DNA of 64,000 bases from Microbacterium excoecariae. Lineage in GTDB: Bacteria > Actinomycetota > Actinomycetes > Actinomycetales > Microbacteriaceae. Both the position numbers and the translations under genes were made by a program. The stretch is from positions 1,178,001 through 1,242,000 of the forward strand of contig NZ_JAANCO010000001.1 in NCBI RefSeq assembly GCF_011326725.1, in the 5' to 3' direction. The notes below the pieces were generated by a model that did no database searches, was not told the DNA's origin, and saw only the letters and a list, made by a program, of their open reading frames with translations. This document shows positions 42,810 to 50,869 of the stretch, one piece after another (positions within the stretch are counted from its first letter, which is position 1; the number at the start of each line of letters is the position of its first letter).

Positions 42810-44015
42810 TCAACGGCGCGCGTTCTCGCGGCGGCGGTCGAGCACGCCCGCGAGCACAATCACCGCGAGGCCGGCGCACGGGACGATCGCGAGCGCCGTG
42901 CGCAGGTCCGTGGCGTTGGCGATGAGGCCCACCGCCGGCGGCGACGCCAAGAACCCCAGGCGCATGAGCCAGGAGACGACCGTGAGGCCCGTGCCGTGGC
43001 GGAGGCCGGGGAGCTCGTCGGCCGCGTGCATCGCCGCGGGGACGAGGGTCGCAATCCCGAGGCCGGCCGCGGCGAACCCGACGATGCTGCCGGAGACCGT
43101 CCCGAGCGCCAGCGCGACCCCCATTCCGACCACGACGAGCAGGCCGCCCGCCCGCGCGACGGCGCGCTGTCCGAACCTGTCGACGAGCCGGTCTCCCACC
43201 AGGCGGCCGACGAACTGGGCGCCGACGAGGGCGATGAGCCCGGTCGCGGCGATCGCTCCGGGCGCCCCGAGGGACGTCAGATAGAGCGCCGCCCAGGTGA
43301 AGCCCGCGTCCTCGACGACGCTGCCCGCCATCGCGATGACGACGAGCGCGATGAGCGTGAGGACGACCCGGGCGGGCACGCGGCGCGCGATCTCCGCGCC
43401 GGAGGACGCCGCGGCGTGGCCGTCCGGGGTCGGGTCGCGATCCGGCCCCGGCAGGCAATACCGCAGGGCGACAAGCGCGACGACGCAGAAGATCGCCCCC
43501 GATATCGCGAGGTGCACCCCGATCGGCAGGCCCACAGCGATGGCGCCGGCGGCCATGGCTCCGCCGAGCACCGCGCCCACCGACCACACGGCGTGGAATG
43601 AGTTGAGGATGGACCGGCCCATGGCGCGCTGAACCCGGAGACCGTGCGCATTCTGCGCGACGTCCGTGATCGCGTCGCACGCGCCGCCCACGAGGAGAAA
43701 GCCGACGAAGACCCATACGTTCGGGGCGAGGCCCGCGGCCAGCACGCCGAGCGCCGTGAGGATGGTGCTGAACACGGCGGCCCGCGCCGAGCCGAGGCGC
43801 CGGATGGCCCAGGCGGCCCCGAGGCCCGCGACGATCGCCCCGACGGGGAACGCGATCACGGCGAAGCCATACTCGGCGTTGTCGAGGCCGAGCGCCTGCT
43901 TGATCTCGGGGTAGCGCGGCAGGATGTTCGCGTACAGCGCGCCGTTCGTGAGGAACAGGGCCGAGACCGCGGCTCGCGCGCGGCCGACCGAGGGCGGCTG
44001 CGGTGTGGGGCGCAT
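42810..44015 (-). CDS. MFS transporter
   Basis: Predicted 401-residue major facilitator with about twelve hydrophobic segments. Visible patterns: TNGALYANILPRYPEIKQALGL near the first segments, a weak motif A (AWAIRRLGSARA), and the second-half repeat VGDRLVDRFGQRAVARAG. This resembles the YbjJ/FucP-like branch whose substrates are poorly known. It is downstream of a TetR gene with a 43-bp gap, probably in one transcript, a classic regulator-efflux pair. Substrate unknown. Confidence 0.87.
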   Translation of the reverse strand: MRPTPQPPSVGRARAAVSALFLTNGALYANILPRYPEIKQALGLDNAEYGFAVIAFPVGAIVAGLGAAWAIRRLGSARAAVFSTILTALGVLAAGLAPNVWVFVGFLLVGGACDAITDVAQNAHGLRVQRAMGRSILNSFHAVWSVGAVLGGAMAAGAIAVGLPIGVHLAISGAIFCVVALVALRYCLPGPDRDPTPDGHAAASSGAEIARRVPARVVLTLIALVVIAMAGSVVEDAGFTWAALYLTSLGAPGAIAATGLIALVGAQFVGRLVGDRLVDRFGQRAVARAGGLLVVVGMGVALALGTVSGSIVGFAAAGLGIATLVPAAMHAADELPGLRHGTGLTVVSWLMRLGFLASPPAVGLIANATDLRTALAIVPCAGLAVIVLAGVLDRRRENARR

Positions 44016-44058
44016 GGGTGTGTTGTCCGATCGTCGAGAGCGGGGAGGGGAACGGAAC

Positions 44059-44658
44059 TCAGCCGGCGATACGCTCGATGGCCCGGGCGATGTCGTCCGG
44101 GTCGCGCTCGACCGCGTCGAGCGCGCGGTGGATGGACAGCCCCTCGATCGCCGCGTCCAGCAGGCGCGCGGTCAGCGGATCGAAGTGACGCTCGAGCGCC
44201 GCCCGGCTGCGGGTCATCCACGCGGAGGTCAGCTGCCGGTACCGCGGATCCCGCGCGGCCAGCGTGTACAGCTCGTGGGTCAGGACGAGCTCGCGGCCGT
44301 CGCTGAACACGTCCTCGCGGATGATGTCGGCGACCGCGCCGCGCGCCGCGTCCGCGTCGGAGGCGGCGCGCATCCGCCGCTCGAATCGGTCGCTGATCTC
44401 CTCGGCGAAGTGCGCGAGGGCGTCGAAGAGGAGCTCGTCCTTGCTGGCGAAGTGATAGGTCATCGAGCCCAGCGGCACGTCGGCCGCCCGCGCGACCCGG
44501 CGGTGCGACACGCCCGCCACCCCCACCTCGGCGATGACGTCGAGGCAGGCGAGCAGGATCCGCGTGCGCCGCTCGGGGTCATGCCGGCGCGTGCGACCCT
44601 CGGCGGTGGGGTCCTCAGCGATGGCCCTCGCCGCCCCTCGGCGCGACGCGTGGGCCAC
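44059..44658 (-). CDS. TetR-family regulator of the MFS gene
   Basis: Predicted 199-residue repressor. The HTH reads RTRILLACLDVIAEVGVAGVSHRRVARAADVPLGSMTYHF, shown by the pattern VSHRRVARAADVPLGSMTYHF in its recognition half. The C-terminal helical domain is 140 residues. The GTG at 44658 is the only in-frame start before the HTH and has no good Shine-Dalgarno. A dyad, GTACGAACGTAC, overlaps the -35 position of its promoter, consistent with autorepression. A possible 27-codon leaderless frame overlaps its start. Confidence 0.85.
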   Translation of the reverse strand: MAHASRRGAARAIAEDPTAEGRTRRHDPERRTRILLACLDVIAEVGVAGVSHRRVARAADVPLGSMTYHFASKDELLFDALAHFAEEISDRFERRMRAASDADAARGAVADIIREDVFSDGRELVLTHELYTLAARDPRYRQLTSAWMTRSRAALERHFDPLTARLLDAAIEGLSIHRALDAVERDPDDIARAIERIAG

Positions 44659-44704
44659 GGGCCGTGCCCGTGTGGGGAGGAGACGAAACGCTACGCATGC
44701 GCCG

Positions 44705-44732
44705 ATCCTATCGCCGATGCGTACGAACGTAC
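44705..44732 (-). promoter_or_regulatory. Promoter and dyad upstream of the TetR gene
   Basis: On the minus strand, TAGGAT (44710 to 44705) is a good -10. The palindrome-like GTACGAACGTAC (44721-44732) covers the -35 position 17 bases upstream. Dyads of GTACG/CGTAC form are typical TetR operators, so autorepression of TetR and MFS is likely. Confidence 0.5.
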
Positions 44733-44742
44733 ACCGGACGGA

Positions 44743-46719
44743 TCAGCCGGTCGCGGAGATCTGCAGGTAGATCTCGGTCCCGAGGGGGTGCATGCTCTCC
44801 GGCCCGGGGTCGGTTCCGGTCACCGTCGTGAGGCCGTTCGGGAAGACGCTCCAGAGCGCGGAATGGTCGGCGACGAATCCCGCCGCCTCGAGCGTCGCGA
44901 TGGCGTCGTCGCGCGTGAGACCGACGACGTCCGGGACGGGGAAGGGCTCCGGACCCAGTGATTCGATGAGCGTCACCGTGTCGCCGGGGGAGAGCGCCTG
45001 CTCTCCCGGATCCACGAGGGCGATGATGCGCCCCTCCTCGATCGCGTCGCTGTAGCGCTGTTCCGTGGCGTCGGCCACGACGAGGTCGACGTCCTCCAAG
45101 CGATCGCGCGCCTCGGCCACGGTGACGTTCTCGACGTCGGGGACCGCGCCCACGGAGACGGTGAACGCGATCGCGTCGCCCTCGTGCGCGGAGCACCCGT
45201 CGCCGCACGCGTAGGGGTCGCCGGACCCGCGCGGCGACACGCGCGCCGCGAGCACCGTTCCGGCCTCGGCGGAGTCGAACCGTTCGGACACGTCGTCGGC
45301 GACCCGCAGGCGCTGTTCCTCGGCGAGGTCGGCGGCCTCGTCCTGAGGGAGGCCGCGCAACGACTCCACCTCGACGGCGGCGGGGCCGAGTGAGGTGACG
45401 ATCGTCACGCGCTGCCCGGGATAGACGGGCGTGCCGCTCGCGGGGGTGACGTCGAGGATCCGTCCCGCCGGCACATCGATGCTCGTCTCGGACTCCTCGG
45501 TCGGGACGAGCTCGAGGGCCGTGAGGGCGGCCGCGGCATCGTCGAAGGTCGCGTTCTCCGCGAACGAGGGCACGACGATCATCGACCCCGGCCCGGACCC
45601 GAACCACCACCCCGTCCCTCCCGAGGCGAGCGCGAGAAGGAGGACGATGATCGCGGCCCACCAGCCGCGCACGGTCCGCCGCCGGGTTCGGACTCGTAAT
45701 CGCTCGGCGTTCTGGTCGCTCGCGGTGGGCCCCGGAACGGCGAGGGTCGGGGCGAGGATGGCGGTGGCGCCGGGCTCGTCGTCTTCCGGCGCGAGAAGCT
45801 TCGTCGCGTTCTCGCCCAGGAGATCCTCCGCGGCGCGCGCGGCGAGGCGCCCCCGGGTGGGGAGCGGGTGCACGCCGATCTGGTGCTCGATCTCGCGAAG
45901 TCGGTCGAGCATCTCCTGCGCGTCGGCGGGGCGCTCGTCGGGCTCGCGCTCGGTCGCCCACAGGACGAGCTCGTCGAGCGGCTCGGGCACCTCGGGATTG
46001 CGGATGCTGGGGCGCGGCACCTGCTCCGTCGCGTGCTGGTACGCGATCTGCATCGGCTGCTCGCCCGTGTAGGGCTGCGCGCCCGCGAGCATCTCGTACA
46101 GCATGATGCCGAGCGCGTAGATGTCGGTGCGCGCATCCGCGGATCCCTGCGTCACGAGCTCGGGGGCGAGATACGCGATCGTTCCGAGCAACTGCTGCCC
46201 GGTCGCCGTGTTGGCGCTCGTGGCGCGGGCGAGCCCGAAGTCGCCGATCTTCACGCGGCCGTCCTCGGCGAGGAGGACGTTCTCCGGTTTGACGTCGCGG
46301 TGTATGAAGCCCGCGCGATGGGCCGACGCGAGGCCCGAGAGCACGGCGTCCATGATCGTGATGGTCTGCGAGAGCGACAGGCGCGTTTGCTCCGCGAGGA
46401 GATCGCGGAGGGTGATGCCTGCGAGATACTCCATGACGAGGTAGGCGATGTCGCCGTCCTGGCCCTGGTCGAAGACGCTCACGACGTGGGGGTCGCTCAG
46501 GCGCGCGGCTGCCCGCGCCTCCTGGATGAACCGGCTCTGGAACCGGTCGTCGTCGCTCAGGTGGTGGTGCATGACCTTGAGCGCGACGCGCCGCTCCAGG
46601 CGGAGATCGGTCGCGAGGTACACGGTCGCCATGCCGCCGCGGGCGATGCGCCCCCGCACCCGGTACCGGCCGTCGACAAGCCGCCCCAGGAGGGGATCAG
46701 CCGGCGGACGAGAAGACAC
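44743..46719 (-). CDS. PASTA-domain Ser/Thr protein kinase (PknL-like)
   Basis: Predicted 658-residue transmembrane kinase. Kinase motifs: Gly loop RIARGGMATVY, Lys48 in VALKVM, catalytic HRDVKPEN (140-147), DFG at 160-162 and the activation loop TATGQQLLGT with candidate phospho-Thr. One membrane segment is at about 352-372. Four PASTA repeats follow (about 380-658), which bind muropeptides or lipid II outside the cell. The neighbourhood (aroG, plsC-like, Rv2175c-like partner, prenyl synthase) matches M. tuberculosis PknL. The GTG start follows TAGAAT by six bases. Likely couples cell-wall state to division or metabolism; the OdhI-like FHA protein is another potential target. Confidence 0.93.
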   Translation of the reverse strand: MSSRPPADPLLGRLVDGRYRVRGRIARGGMATVYLATDLRLERRVALKVMHHHLSDDDRFQSRFIQEARAAARLSDPHVVSVFDQGQDGDIAYLVMEYLAGITLRDLLAEQTRLSLSQTITIMDAVLSGLASAHRAGFIHRDVKPENVLLAEDGRVKIGDFGLARATSANTATGQQLLGTIAYLAPELVTQGSADARTDIYALGIMLYEMLAGAQPYTGEQPMQIAYQHATEQVPRPSIRNPEVPEPLDELVLWATEREPDERPADAQEMLDRLREIEHQIGVHPLPTRGRLAARAAEDLLGENATKLLAPEDDEPGATAILAPTLAVPGPTASDQNAERLRVRTRRRTVRGWWAAIIVLLLALASGGTGWWFGSGPGSMIVVPSFAENATFDDAAAALTALELVPTEESETSIDVPAGRILDVTPASGTPVYPGQRVTIVTSLGPAAVEVESLRGLPQDEAADLAEEQRLRVADDVSERFDSAEAGTVLAARVSPRGSGDPYACGDGCSAHEGDAIAFTVSVGAVPDVENVTVAEARDRLEDVDLVVADATEQRYSDAIEEGRIIALVDPGEQALSPGDTVTLIESLGPEPFPVPDVVGLTRDDAIATLEAAGFVADHSALWSVFPNGLTTVTGTDPGPESMHPLGTEIYLQISATG

Positions 46720-46725
46720 GAATTG

Positions 46726-46731
46726 ATTCTA
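46726..46731 (-). promoter_or_regulatory. -10 hexamer TAGAAT, leaderless GTG start (kinase)
   Basis: On the minus strand TAGAAT, six bases, then the GTG of the kinase gene. Confidence 0.55.
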
Positions 46732-46760
46732 GGGACTGAACGGGCCCCGGCCCGGAAGGC

Positions 46761-47987
46761 TCACCCGTGCTGCGCGAGCCAGCCGTACGCCGCGACGCGC
46801 CACCGGTCGTACCGCCCGGGGTGGGCCGAGATCTGAACCGCCTGAGCCGCCTCGCCGAAGCCCATGTCCTGCCACCCGGCCAGGTCGAGGAGGCCGCGGG
46901 TGGATCCGTCCGGCGCGCCGGTGAAGAAGGCGCGGGTCGCGTAGCCACGGTCGACGAGCTGATCGGCGGCGCCCCAGCCCGCGCTCGGCCGCTGCTGAAA
47001 GAGCCCGAGCGAGTCGCGGTCCCCATAATCGACGTTGCGCAGGCCGGACTCGACCATGGCCGTCGCGAGCGCGATGGCGATGCCGCGGTCGCCGACGCCG
47101 AGCTCGCGGCCGACGCCGATGATGAGGGCGGCGTTCTCGGCCTGGGGAGCCGTGAGCGTCGCGGCCAGGTCGTGGTCCGGGTTGTCGTAGATGGACGTCG
47201 TCTCCCGCGCCTCGGGCGGTGCGGTCAGGACGAGGTCCTGACCGGGGTAGATGATCGCGGCGGACGTCAGATCGTTGAGGTCGAGGAGGGCACCCACGGA
47301 CAGCCCCGCGTCGCGCGCGATCGACCACAGGGTGTCGCCGGCGCGCACGGTGTGGGATTGCGCGCTGGAGGAGGCCTCGCCCCGCTCGGCGGCGACGGTG
47401 CCGCGCGGCGCCGAGGTTTCCGCCCCGGGGACGTCGAGCCGCTGGCCGGGGAAGATCACGGCGGATCGGCCGAGCGCATTGGCGGAGGTCAGCGCCGCGA
47501 CCGAGACGCCCTGTTCCTGCGCGATCGCCCAGAGCGTGTCGCCGGCGCGCACGGTGTAGCTCGACGTGGTGCGCGCGGACTGGGCCGGCTGCGCGCTCTC
47601 CGACGTGGCGGCCGTGGCGACGGCGCCGCCCCCGCTCGGCGCGCGGAGCGTCAGCTCCTGGCCGGGGAAGATCGTGCTGGACCAGCTCAGGTCGTTCCAG
47701 GTGAGCACGTCGACCGTGCGGAGCCCGTGACGGATCGCGATCCCCGTGACCGTGTCCCCTGCGCGGACGACGTAGGTCGGCGATGTCCGCGCGGTGTGCG
47801 CGACGTCCGGCGTCGCGGCGGGGCGGTTCGCGATGGTGCCGAGGGCGCGGTCGAGGCCGCGGCGGTCCGTGGTCGGTCGCTCGGGCGCCTGGTCGGCGGC
47901 GACGGCGGGCGTCGCACCGAGGGCGAGCGCGACGGCGCCCGTCACGGCGACGGGCGCGGCGGTCAGAATGCGGTTGCGTCGTCCCAC
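46761..47987 (-). CDS. Secreted LysM protein with lysozyme-like C-terminal domain
   Basis: Predicted 408-residue exported cell-wall protein. A signal peptide ([16 protein letters not shown]) lies near residues 12-30. Three LysM repeats bind peptidoglycan: [26 protein letters not shown] and [13 protein letters not shown], separated by Ser/Ala linkers. The C-terminal ~130 residues have [34 protein letters not shown], a lytic-transglycosylase-like pattern with a likely catalytic Glu in MVESG. It probably remodels peptidoglycan. The GTG at 47987 has GGAGGGGG six bases upstream and a TTGACA promoter. It lies directly upstream of the PASTA kinase gene. Confidence 0.9.
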   Translation of the reverse strand: MGRRNRILTAAPVAVTGAVALALGATPAVAADQAPERPTTDRRGLDRALGTIANRPAATPDVAHTARTSPTYVVRAGDTVTGIAIRHGLRTVDVLTWNDLSWSSTIFPGQELTLRAPSGGGAVATAATSESAQPAQSARTTSSYTVRAGDTLWAIAQEQGVSVAALTSANALGRSAVIFPGQRLDVPGAETSAPRGTVAAERGEASSSAQSHTVRAGDTLWSIARDAGLSVGALLDLNDLTSAAIIYPGQDLVLTAPPEARETTSIYDNPDHDLAATLTAPQAENAALIIGVGRELGVGDRGIAIALATAMVESGLRNVDYGDRDSLGLFQQRPSAGWGAADQLVDRGYATRAFFTGAPDGSTRGLLDLAGWQDMGFGEAAQAVQISAHPGRYDRWRVAAYGWLAQHG

Positions 47988-48034
47988 GAAGATCCCCCTC
48001 CGGATCGGCCGATCACACACATCGGCGGATTGTC

Positions 48035-48063
48035 ACGCTGTCACGGATGGATAACGGTGTCAA
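48035..48063 (-). promoter_or_regulatory. Promoter TTGACA-N17-CAGCGT of the LysM gene
   Basis: On the minus strand a consensus -35 TTGACA (48063-48058) is 17 bases from CAGCGT (48040-48035), which keeps the A and T positions of the -10. The resulting leader is about 40 bases, too short for a c-di-AMP riboswitch of the type seen at many actinobacterial hydrolase genes. Confidence 0.6.
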
Positions 48064-48137
48064 CTGAAGTCATCCATTGTGGTTTTTGTGACGGATGGGA
48101 TCCGAGGACCCGGGGGAGACCGTGGGAGAATCGCCCT

Positions 48138-48491
48138 GTGGCTGATGACAACGACACGGTTCTGGACGCCCTCGACTGGCTGACGCTCCCCGAGGTGGGC
48201 GAGCGGATCGGCGAGGCCCCCGGGCGGGTGCGCCGCCTGCTGGACGAGCGCGCGCTCGTGGCGTTGCGCCGCGACGGCGTGCTGCGCGTCCCCGCGGCTT
48301 TCGTCGACGGCGGCCGCGTGTTGCCGTCGCTGCGCGGCACGGTGATCGTGCTCGGCGATGTCGGCTTTACCGACGACGAGATCGTCGCCTGGCTGTTTAC
48401 CCCAGAGGAGTCGCTCGGGCACGCTCCCATCGAGTCGCTTCTCGTGGGACGGAAGGCCGAGGTCCGGCGCATCGCGCAGACCCTCGCCTGA
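48138..48491 (+). CDS. Rv2175c-like DNA-binding protein
   Basis: Predicted 117-residue winged-helix protein. The N-terminal part reads DWLTLPEVGERIGEAPGRVRRLLDERALVALRRDG, and the C-terminal GFTDDEIVAWLFTPEESLGHAPIESLLVGRKAEVRR is typical of the Rv2175c family. In M. tuberculosis this protein is phosphorylated by PknL, which blocks DNA binding. Here it is divergent from the LysM gene and two genes away from the PknL-like kinase, supporting the same partnership. The N-terminal VADDNDTVLD holds a Thr that could be the phospho-site. The GTG has GGGAG nine bases upstream. Confidence 0.88.
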   Translation: MADDNDTVLDALDWLTLPEVGERIGEAPGRVRRLLDERALVALRRDGVLRVPAAFVDGGRVLPSLRGTVIVLGDVGFTDDEIVAWLFTPEESLGHAPIESLLVGRKAEVRRIAQTLA

Positions 48492-48497
48492 CGCGAG

Positions 48498-49598
48498 CTA
48501 CGTCTCGCGCCGCGTCGTCGCCTCGACGAGACGCTCCAGGTCGCCCGCGACGCCGGCAAGCTCCTCTCCCGCGATCGCGGCGCGCGCGGCGTCCGCGCGA
48601 TCCGAAATCACGGCCTCGGCGCGTTCGAGCGCGCCGGTGTTACGTACAAGGTCCTGCAGCGCCCGGACGTCGTCCGGCGCGAGGTCCGCGGCGCCGATGC
48701 GCGCGTCGAAGCGGCTCCGCTCCGCCGGGTCCATGCCCTCGCGGGCATACGCGACGAGAAGCGTGCGCTTGCCCTCCCGCAGGTCGTCGCCCGCGGGCTT
48801 TCCCGTGACCGACGGATCCCCGAACACGCCGAGGATGTCGTCGCGCAGTTGAAAGGCGAGGCCGAGCGGGGCGCCCACCTCGGCCAGGCCGCGGCGCACG
48901 GCGTCGGACGCGCCGCCGAGCGTCGCGCCGAGCTCGAGGGGTTGCGCGACGCTGTAGCGCGCGGACTTGAGGACGGCGATGCGCATCGCGCGCTCCGCGT
49001 GCTCGGCGTCGGGCGTGCGCACCCAGGCCGCCTCCTCGGAGACGTCGAGGAACTGGCCCAGGATGACGTCGCGTCGCATGCGCTGATAGACGGCGCGGGT
49101 CGCGCGGCGCGCGGCGGCGCCCGCCGTTGCTTCCTCGAAGAGGTCGTCGCTCCACCCGAGGAGCAGGTCGCCGAGGAGGATCGCTCCGGACCGGCCGAAG
49201 GCCTCGCTGTCGCCGACCCAGCCGCGCTCGCGGTGCGCGGCCTCCAGCGCGCGCCATGTCGACGGGTGGCCGCGGCGGGTGTCCGAGTTGTCGACGATGT
49301 CGTCGTGCACGAGGGCCGCCGCCTGGAAGATCTCGAGCGCGGCGCCCAGGCCCAGCGCGGCCGTGCTCGGCTCGTCGCGCGCGGTCGCGGCACGCCACCC
49401 GAGCAGGGCGAATCGCGCGCGCAGGCGCTTGCCGCCTGTCAGCGCGGCGGCGGCGCGCTCGAGGAGGAGGGACGCGGCGGGATCCGTCGCGCCGGAGCCC
49501 GCGAACACCTCGTCGGCGAGGGCCTCGCGCACGCGTGCACGCGCGAACTTTTCGACGCGCTCCGAGATGTCTGTGATGATGTCGTGAGCGAACGGCAC
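48498..49598 (-). CDS. Polyprenyl diphosphate synthase
   Basis: Predicted 366-residue trans-prenyl synthase (geranylgeranyl/polyprenyl type), making C15-C20 or longer prenyl diphosphates for quinones, carotenoids or polyprenyl carriers. The first Asp-rich motif is DDIVD at 99-103 followed by TRRG. The second is in FQLRDDILGVFGD. GGKRLRARF precedes the first motif. It converges on the Rv2175c-like gene with only six bases between the stops. Similar to IdsA2/GrcC-type genes of the mycobacterial region. The GTG start follows TAGGCT by six bases. Confidence 0.93.
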   Translation of the reverse strand: MPFAHDIITDISERVEKFARARVREALADEVFAGSGATDPAASLLLERAAAALTGGKRLRARFALLGWRAATARDEPSTAALGLGAALEIFQAAALVHDDIVDNSDTRRGHPSTWRALEAAHRERGWVGDSEAFGRSGAILLGDLLLGWSDDLFEEATAGAAARRATRAVYQRMRRDVILGQFLDVSEEAAWVRTPDAEHAERAMRIAVLKSARYSVAQPLELGATLGGASDAVRRGLAEVGAPLGLAFQLRDDILGVFGDPSVTGKPAGDDLREGKRTLLVAYAREGMDPAERSRFDARIGAADLAPDDVRALQDLVRNTGALERAEAVISDRADAARAAIAGEELAGVAGDLERLVEATTRRET

Positions 49599-49604
49599 AC
49601 GCCT

Positions 49605-49610
49605 AGCCTA
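49605..49610 (-). promoter_or_regulatory. -10 hexamer TAGGCT, leaderless GTG start (prenyl synthase)
   Basis: On the minus strand TAGGCT, then AGGCGT, then GTG. Confidence 0.55.
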
Positions 49611-49627
49611 GGTGCCTGCGCAGGCGA

Positions 49628-49633
49628 TAGAAT
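49628..49633 (+). promoter_or_regulatory. Candidate -10 (TAGAAT) for the DUF3040 gene
   Basis: TAGAAT lies 35 bases before the ATG. The leader contains GAGGGGG, nine bases upstream of the start. Confidence 0.45.
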
Positions 49634-49668
49634 GAACTACGGTCTTTCCACCCGAGGGGGTTTTCCCG

Positions 49669-50058
49669 ATGCCACTCTCCGAGCAGGAGCAGCGACTTCT
49701 CGATGAGATGGAGCGCCAGCTCATGCACACCGACGCCGATGTCGTGCATGCGGGCGCCTCGCGCGGCTTTAGTTACCGCAACATGCTGATCGGCGCGCTT
49801 CTCGTGCTCGCCGGTCTCGCCGCGATCCTTGCCGGCATCGCGCTGTGGAACGTCGCGGTCGTCGTCGGCGTCATCGTCGGGGTCCTCGGGTTTGCCGCGA
49901 TGGTCGGCGGAGTGATTCTCGCGCTCGCACCGGGGCGCGGATCCGCGGCGTCCTCTGGGGGCGATCGAGCCCGGCCCGCGCCGCAGTCCTCGCCGTCTTC
50001 GGGCGGATCCTTCATGGACAAGATGAACGACCGATGGGATCGCCGCCAGCAGGGCTGA
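49669..50058 (+). CDS. DUF3040 membrane protein
   Basis: Predicted 129-residue small membrane protein. The N-terminus PLSEQEQRLLDEMERQL is the DUF3040 hallmark. Two membrane segments follow (about 42-66 and 70-92), then a Ser/Gly/Pro-rich tail and a charged end (MDKMNDRWDRRQQG). Function unknown; the gene is regularly found just upstream of mraZ in actinobacteria (Rv2169c in M. tuberculosis), hinting at a role in envelope growth. A strong terminator follows. Confidence 0.9.
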   Translation: MPLSEQEQRLLDEMERQLMHTDADVVHAGASRGFSYRNMLIGALLVLAGLAAILAGIALWNVAVVVGVIVGVLGFAAMVGGVILALAPGRGSAASSGGDRARPAPQSSPSSGGSFMDKMNDRWDRRQQG

Positions 50059-50078
50059 TCCCGGCCTCGAGGTTTCCC

Positions 50079-50110
50079 GCGCCGCCCCCGTATGGGGGCG
50101 GCGCTTTTTT
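50079..50110 (+). terminator. Intrinsic terminator after the DUF3040 gene
   Basis: An 11-bp stem GCGCCGCCCCC with a GTAT loop, followed by six T's. It is the clearest rho-independent terminator of the window and separates this gene from the division cluster. The next 220 bases hold only the mraZ promoter region. Confidence 0.92.
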
Positions 50111-50244
50111 GTGCGCGTACACGGACCCACGCGCCCCGCGACACGCCGGGGTCGGCTGGGGCGTGCGTCCGGCCTCCACCCTCCTCCACCGAGGATCCGT
50201 CGCAGGATTCCGGGCCTGGAACGCACGATATGACGGTCTGCGAG

Positions 50245-50290
50245 TAGATTTTCTCTGGTATGTGGGGGAAAGTGGAGTAATGTGGGGCGC
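50245..50290 (+). promoter_or_regulatory. mraZ promoter with three MraZ boxes
   Basis: TAGATT at 50245-50250 is a candidate -10. Just downstream, GTGGG/GTGGA/GTGGG occur at 50262, 50272 and 50282, exactly 10 bases apart. This is the known MraZ-binding pattern (repeated TGGG boxes of 10-bp period), which MraZ uses to repress its own division cluster. Confidence 0.82.
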
Positions 50291-50331
50291 ACCTCGCGGA
50301 GGGCCGGTCACGTCAGGGGGGTGAATGGCCG

Positions 50332-50763
50332 ATGTTGCTGGGCACACACACACCGAAGCTCGACGACAAAGGCCGCGTCATCCTGCCGGCGAAGTTCCGC
50401 GAGGAGCTCGCCGGTGGCGTCGTCGTCACCCGCGGTCAGGAACGGTGTCTCTACGTCTTTTCGACGTCGGAGTTCGAACAGGTGCACGAGCGGATCCGCC
50501 AAGCTCCCCTCAGCAACAAGCAGGCCCGCGACTTCCTGCGCATGTTCCTCTCCGGCGCCAGCGCCGAGGCGCCCGACGGTCAGAACCGCATCACCCTGCC
50601 GCAGCACCTTCGCCAGTACGCCGGGCTCAGCAAAGAGCTCGTCGTCACGGGCGTGGGCGCCCACGCGGAGATCTGGGACGCGGCCGCCTGGAACGCCTAC
50701 CTCGAGGGCAACGAGGACACGTACGCCGAGATGCAGGAGGAGGTGATTCCGGGACTGTTCTGA
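50332..50763 (+). CDS. mraZ: Transcriptional regulator MraZ
   Basis: Ring-forming AbrB-fold DNA-binding protein (143 residues), first gene of the division/cell-wall cluster. Two repeats are visible: [15 protein letters not shown] (8-24 area) and [17 protein letters not shown], each with the DxxGR-type DNA-contact motif. The ATG at 50332 has AGGGGGG about ten bases upstream. Three MraZ boxes precede the gene, so autoregulation is expected. Confidence 0.96.
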   Translation: MLLGTHTPKLDDKGRVILPAKFREELAGGVVVTRGQERCLYVFSTSEFEQVHERIRQAPLSNKQARDFLRMFLSGASAEAPDGQNRITLPQHLRQYAGLSKELVVTGVGAHAEIWDAAAWNAYLEGNEDTYAEMQEEVIPGLF

Positions 50764-50869
50764 TCCGGTGACCCGGACTCCCAGCCGCGACCCTGTCGTC
50801 ACTTCCCCGGTGACAGGTCGCGCGGATGGGGATCCGGATTCCCGGGTCCAGGCGGGCCACGGACGACCT

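Noticed and set aside
47988..48137. c-di-AMP (ydaO-type) riboswitch in front of the LysM hydrolase gene
   Set aside because: The predicted transcript leader is only about 40 bases, too short for the element, and no conserved motif is visible.
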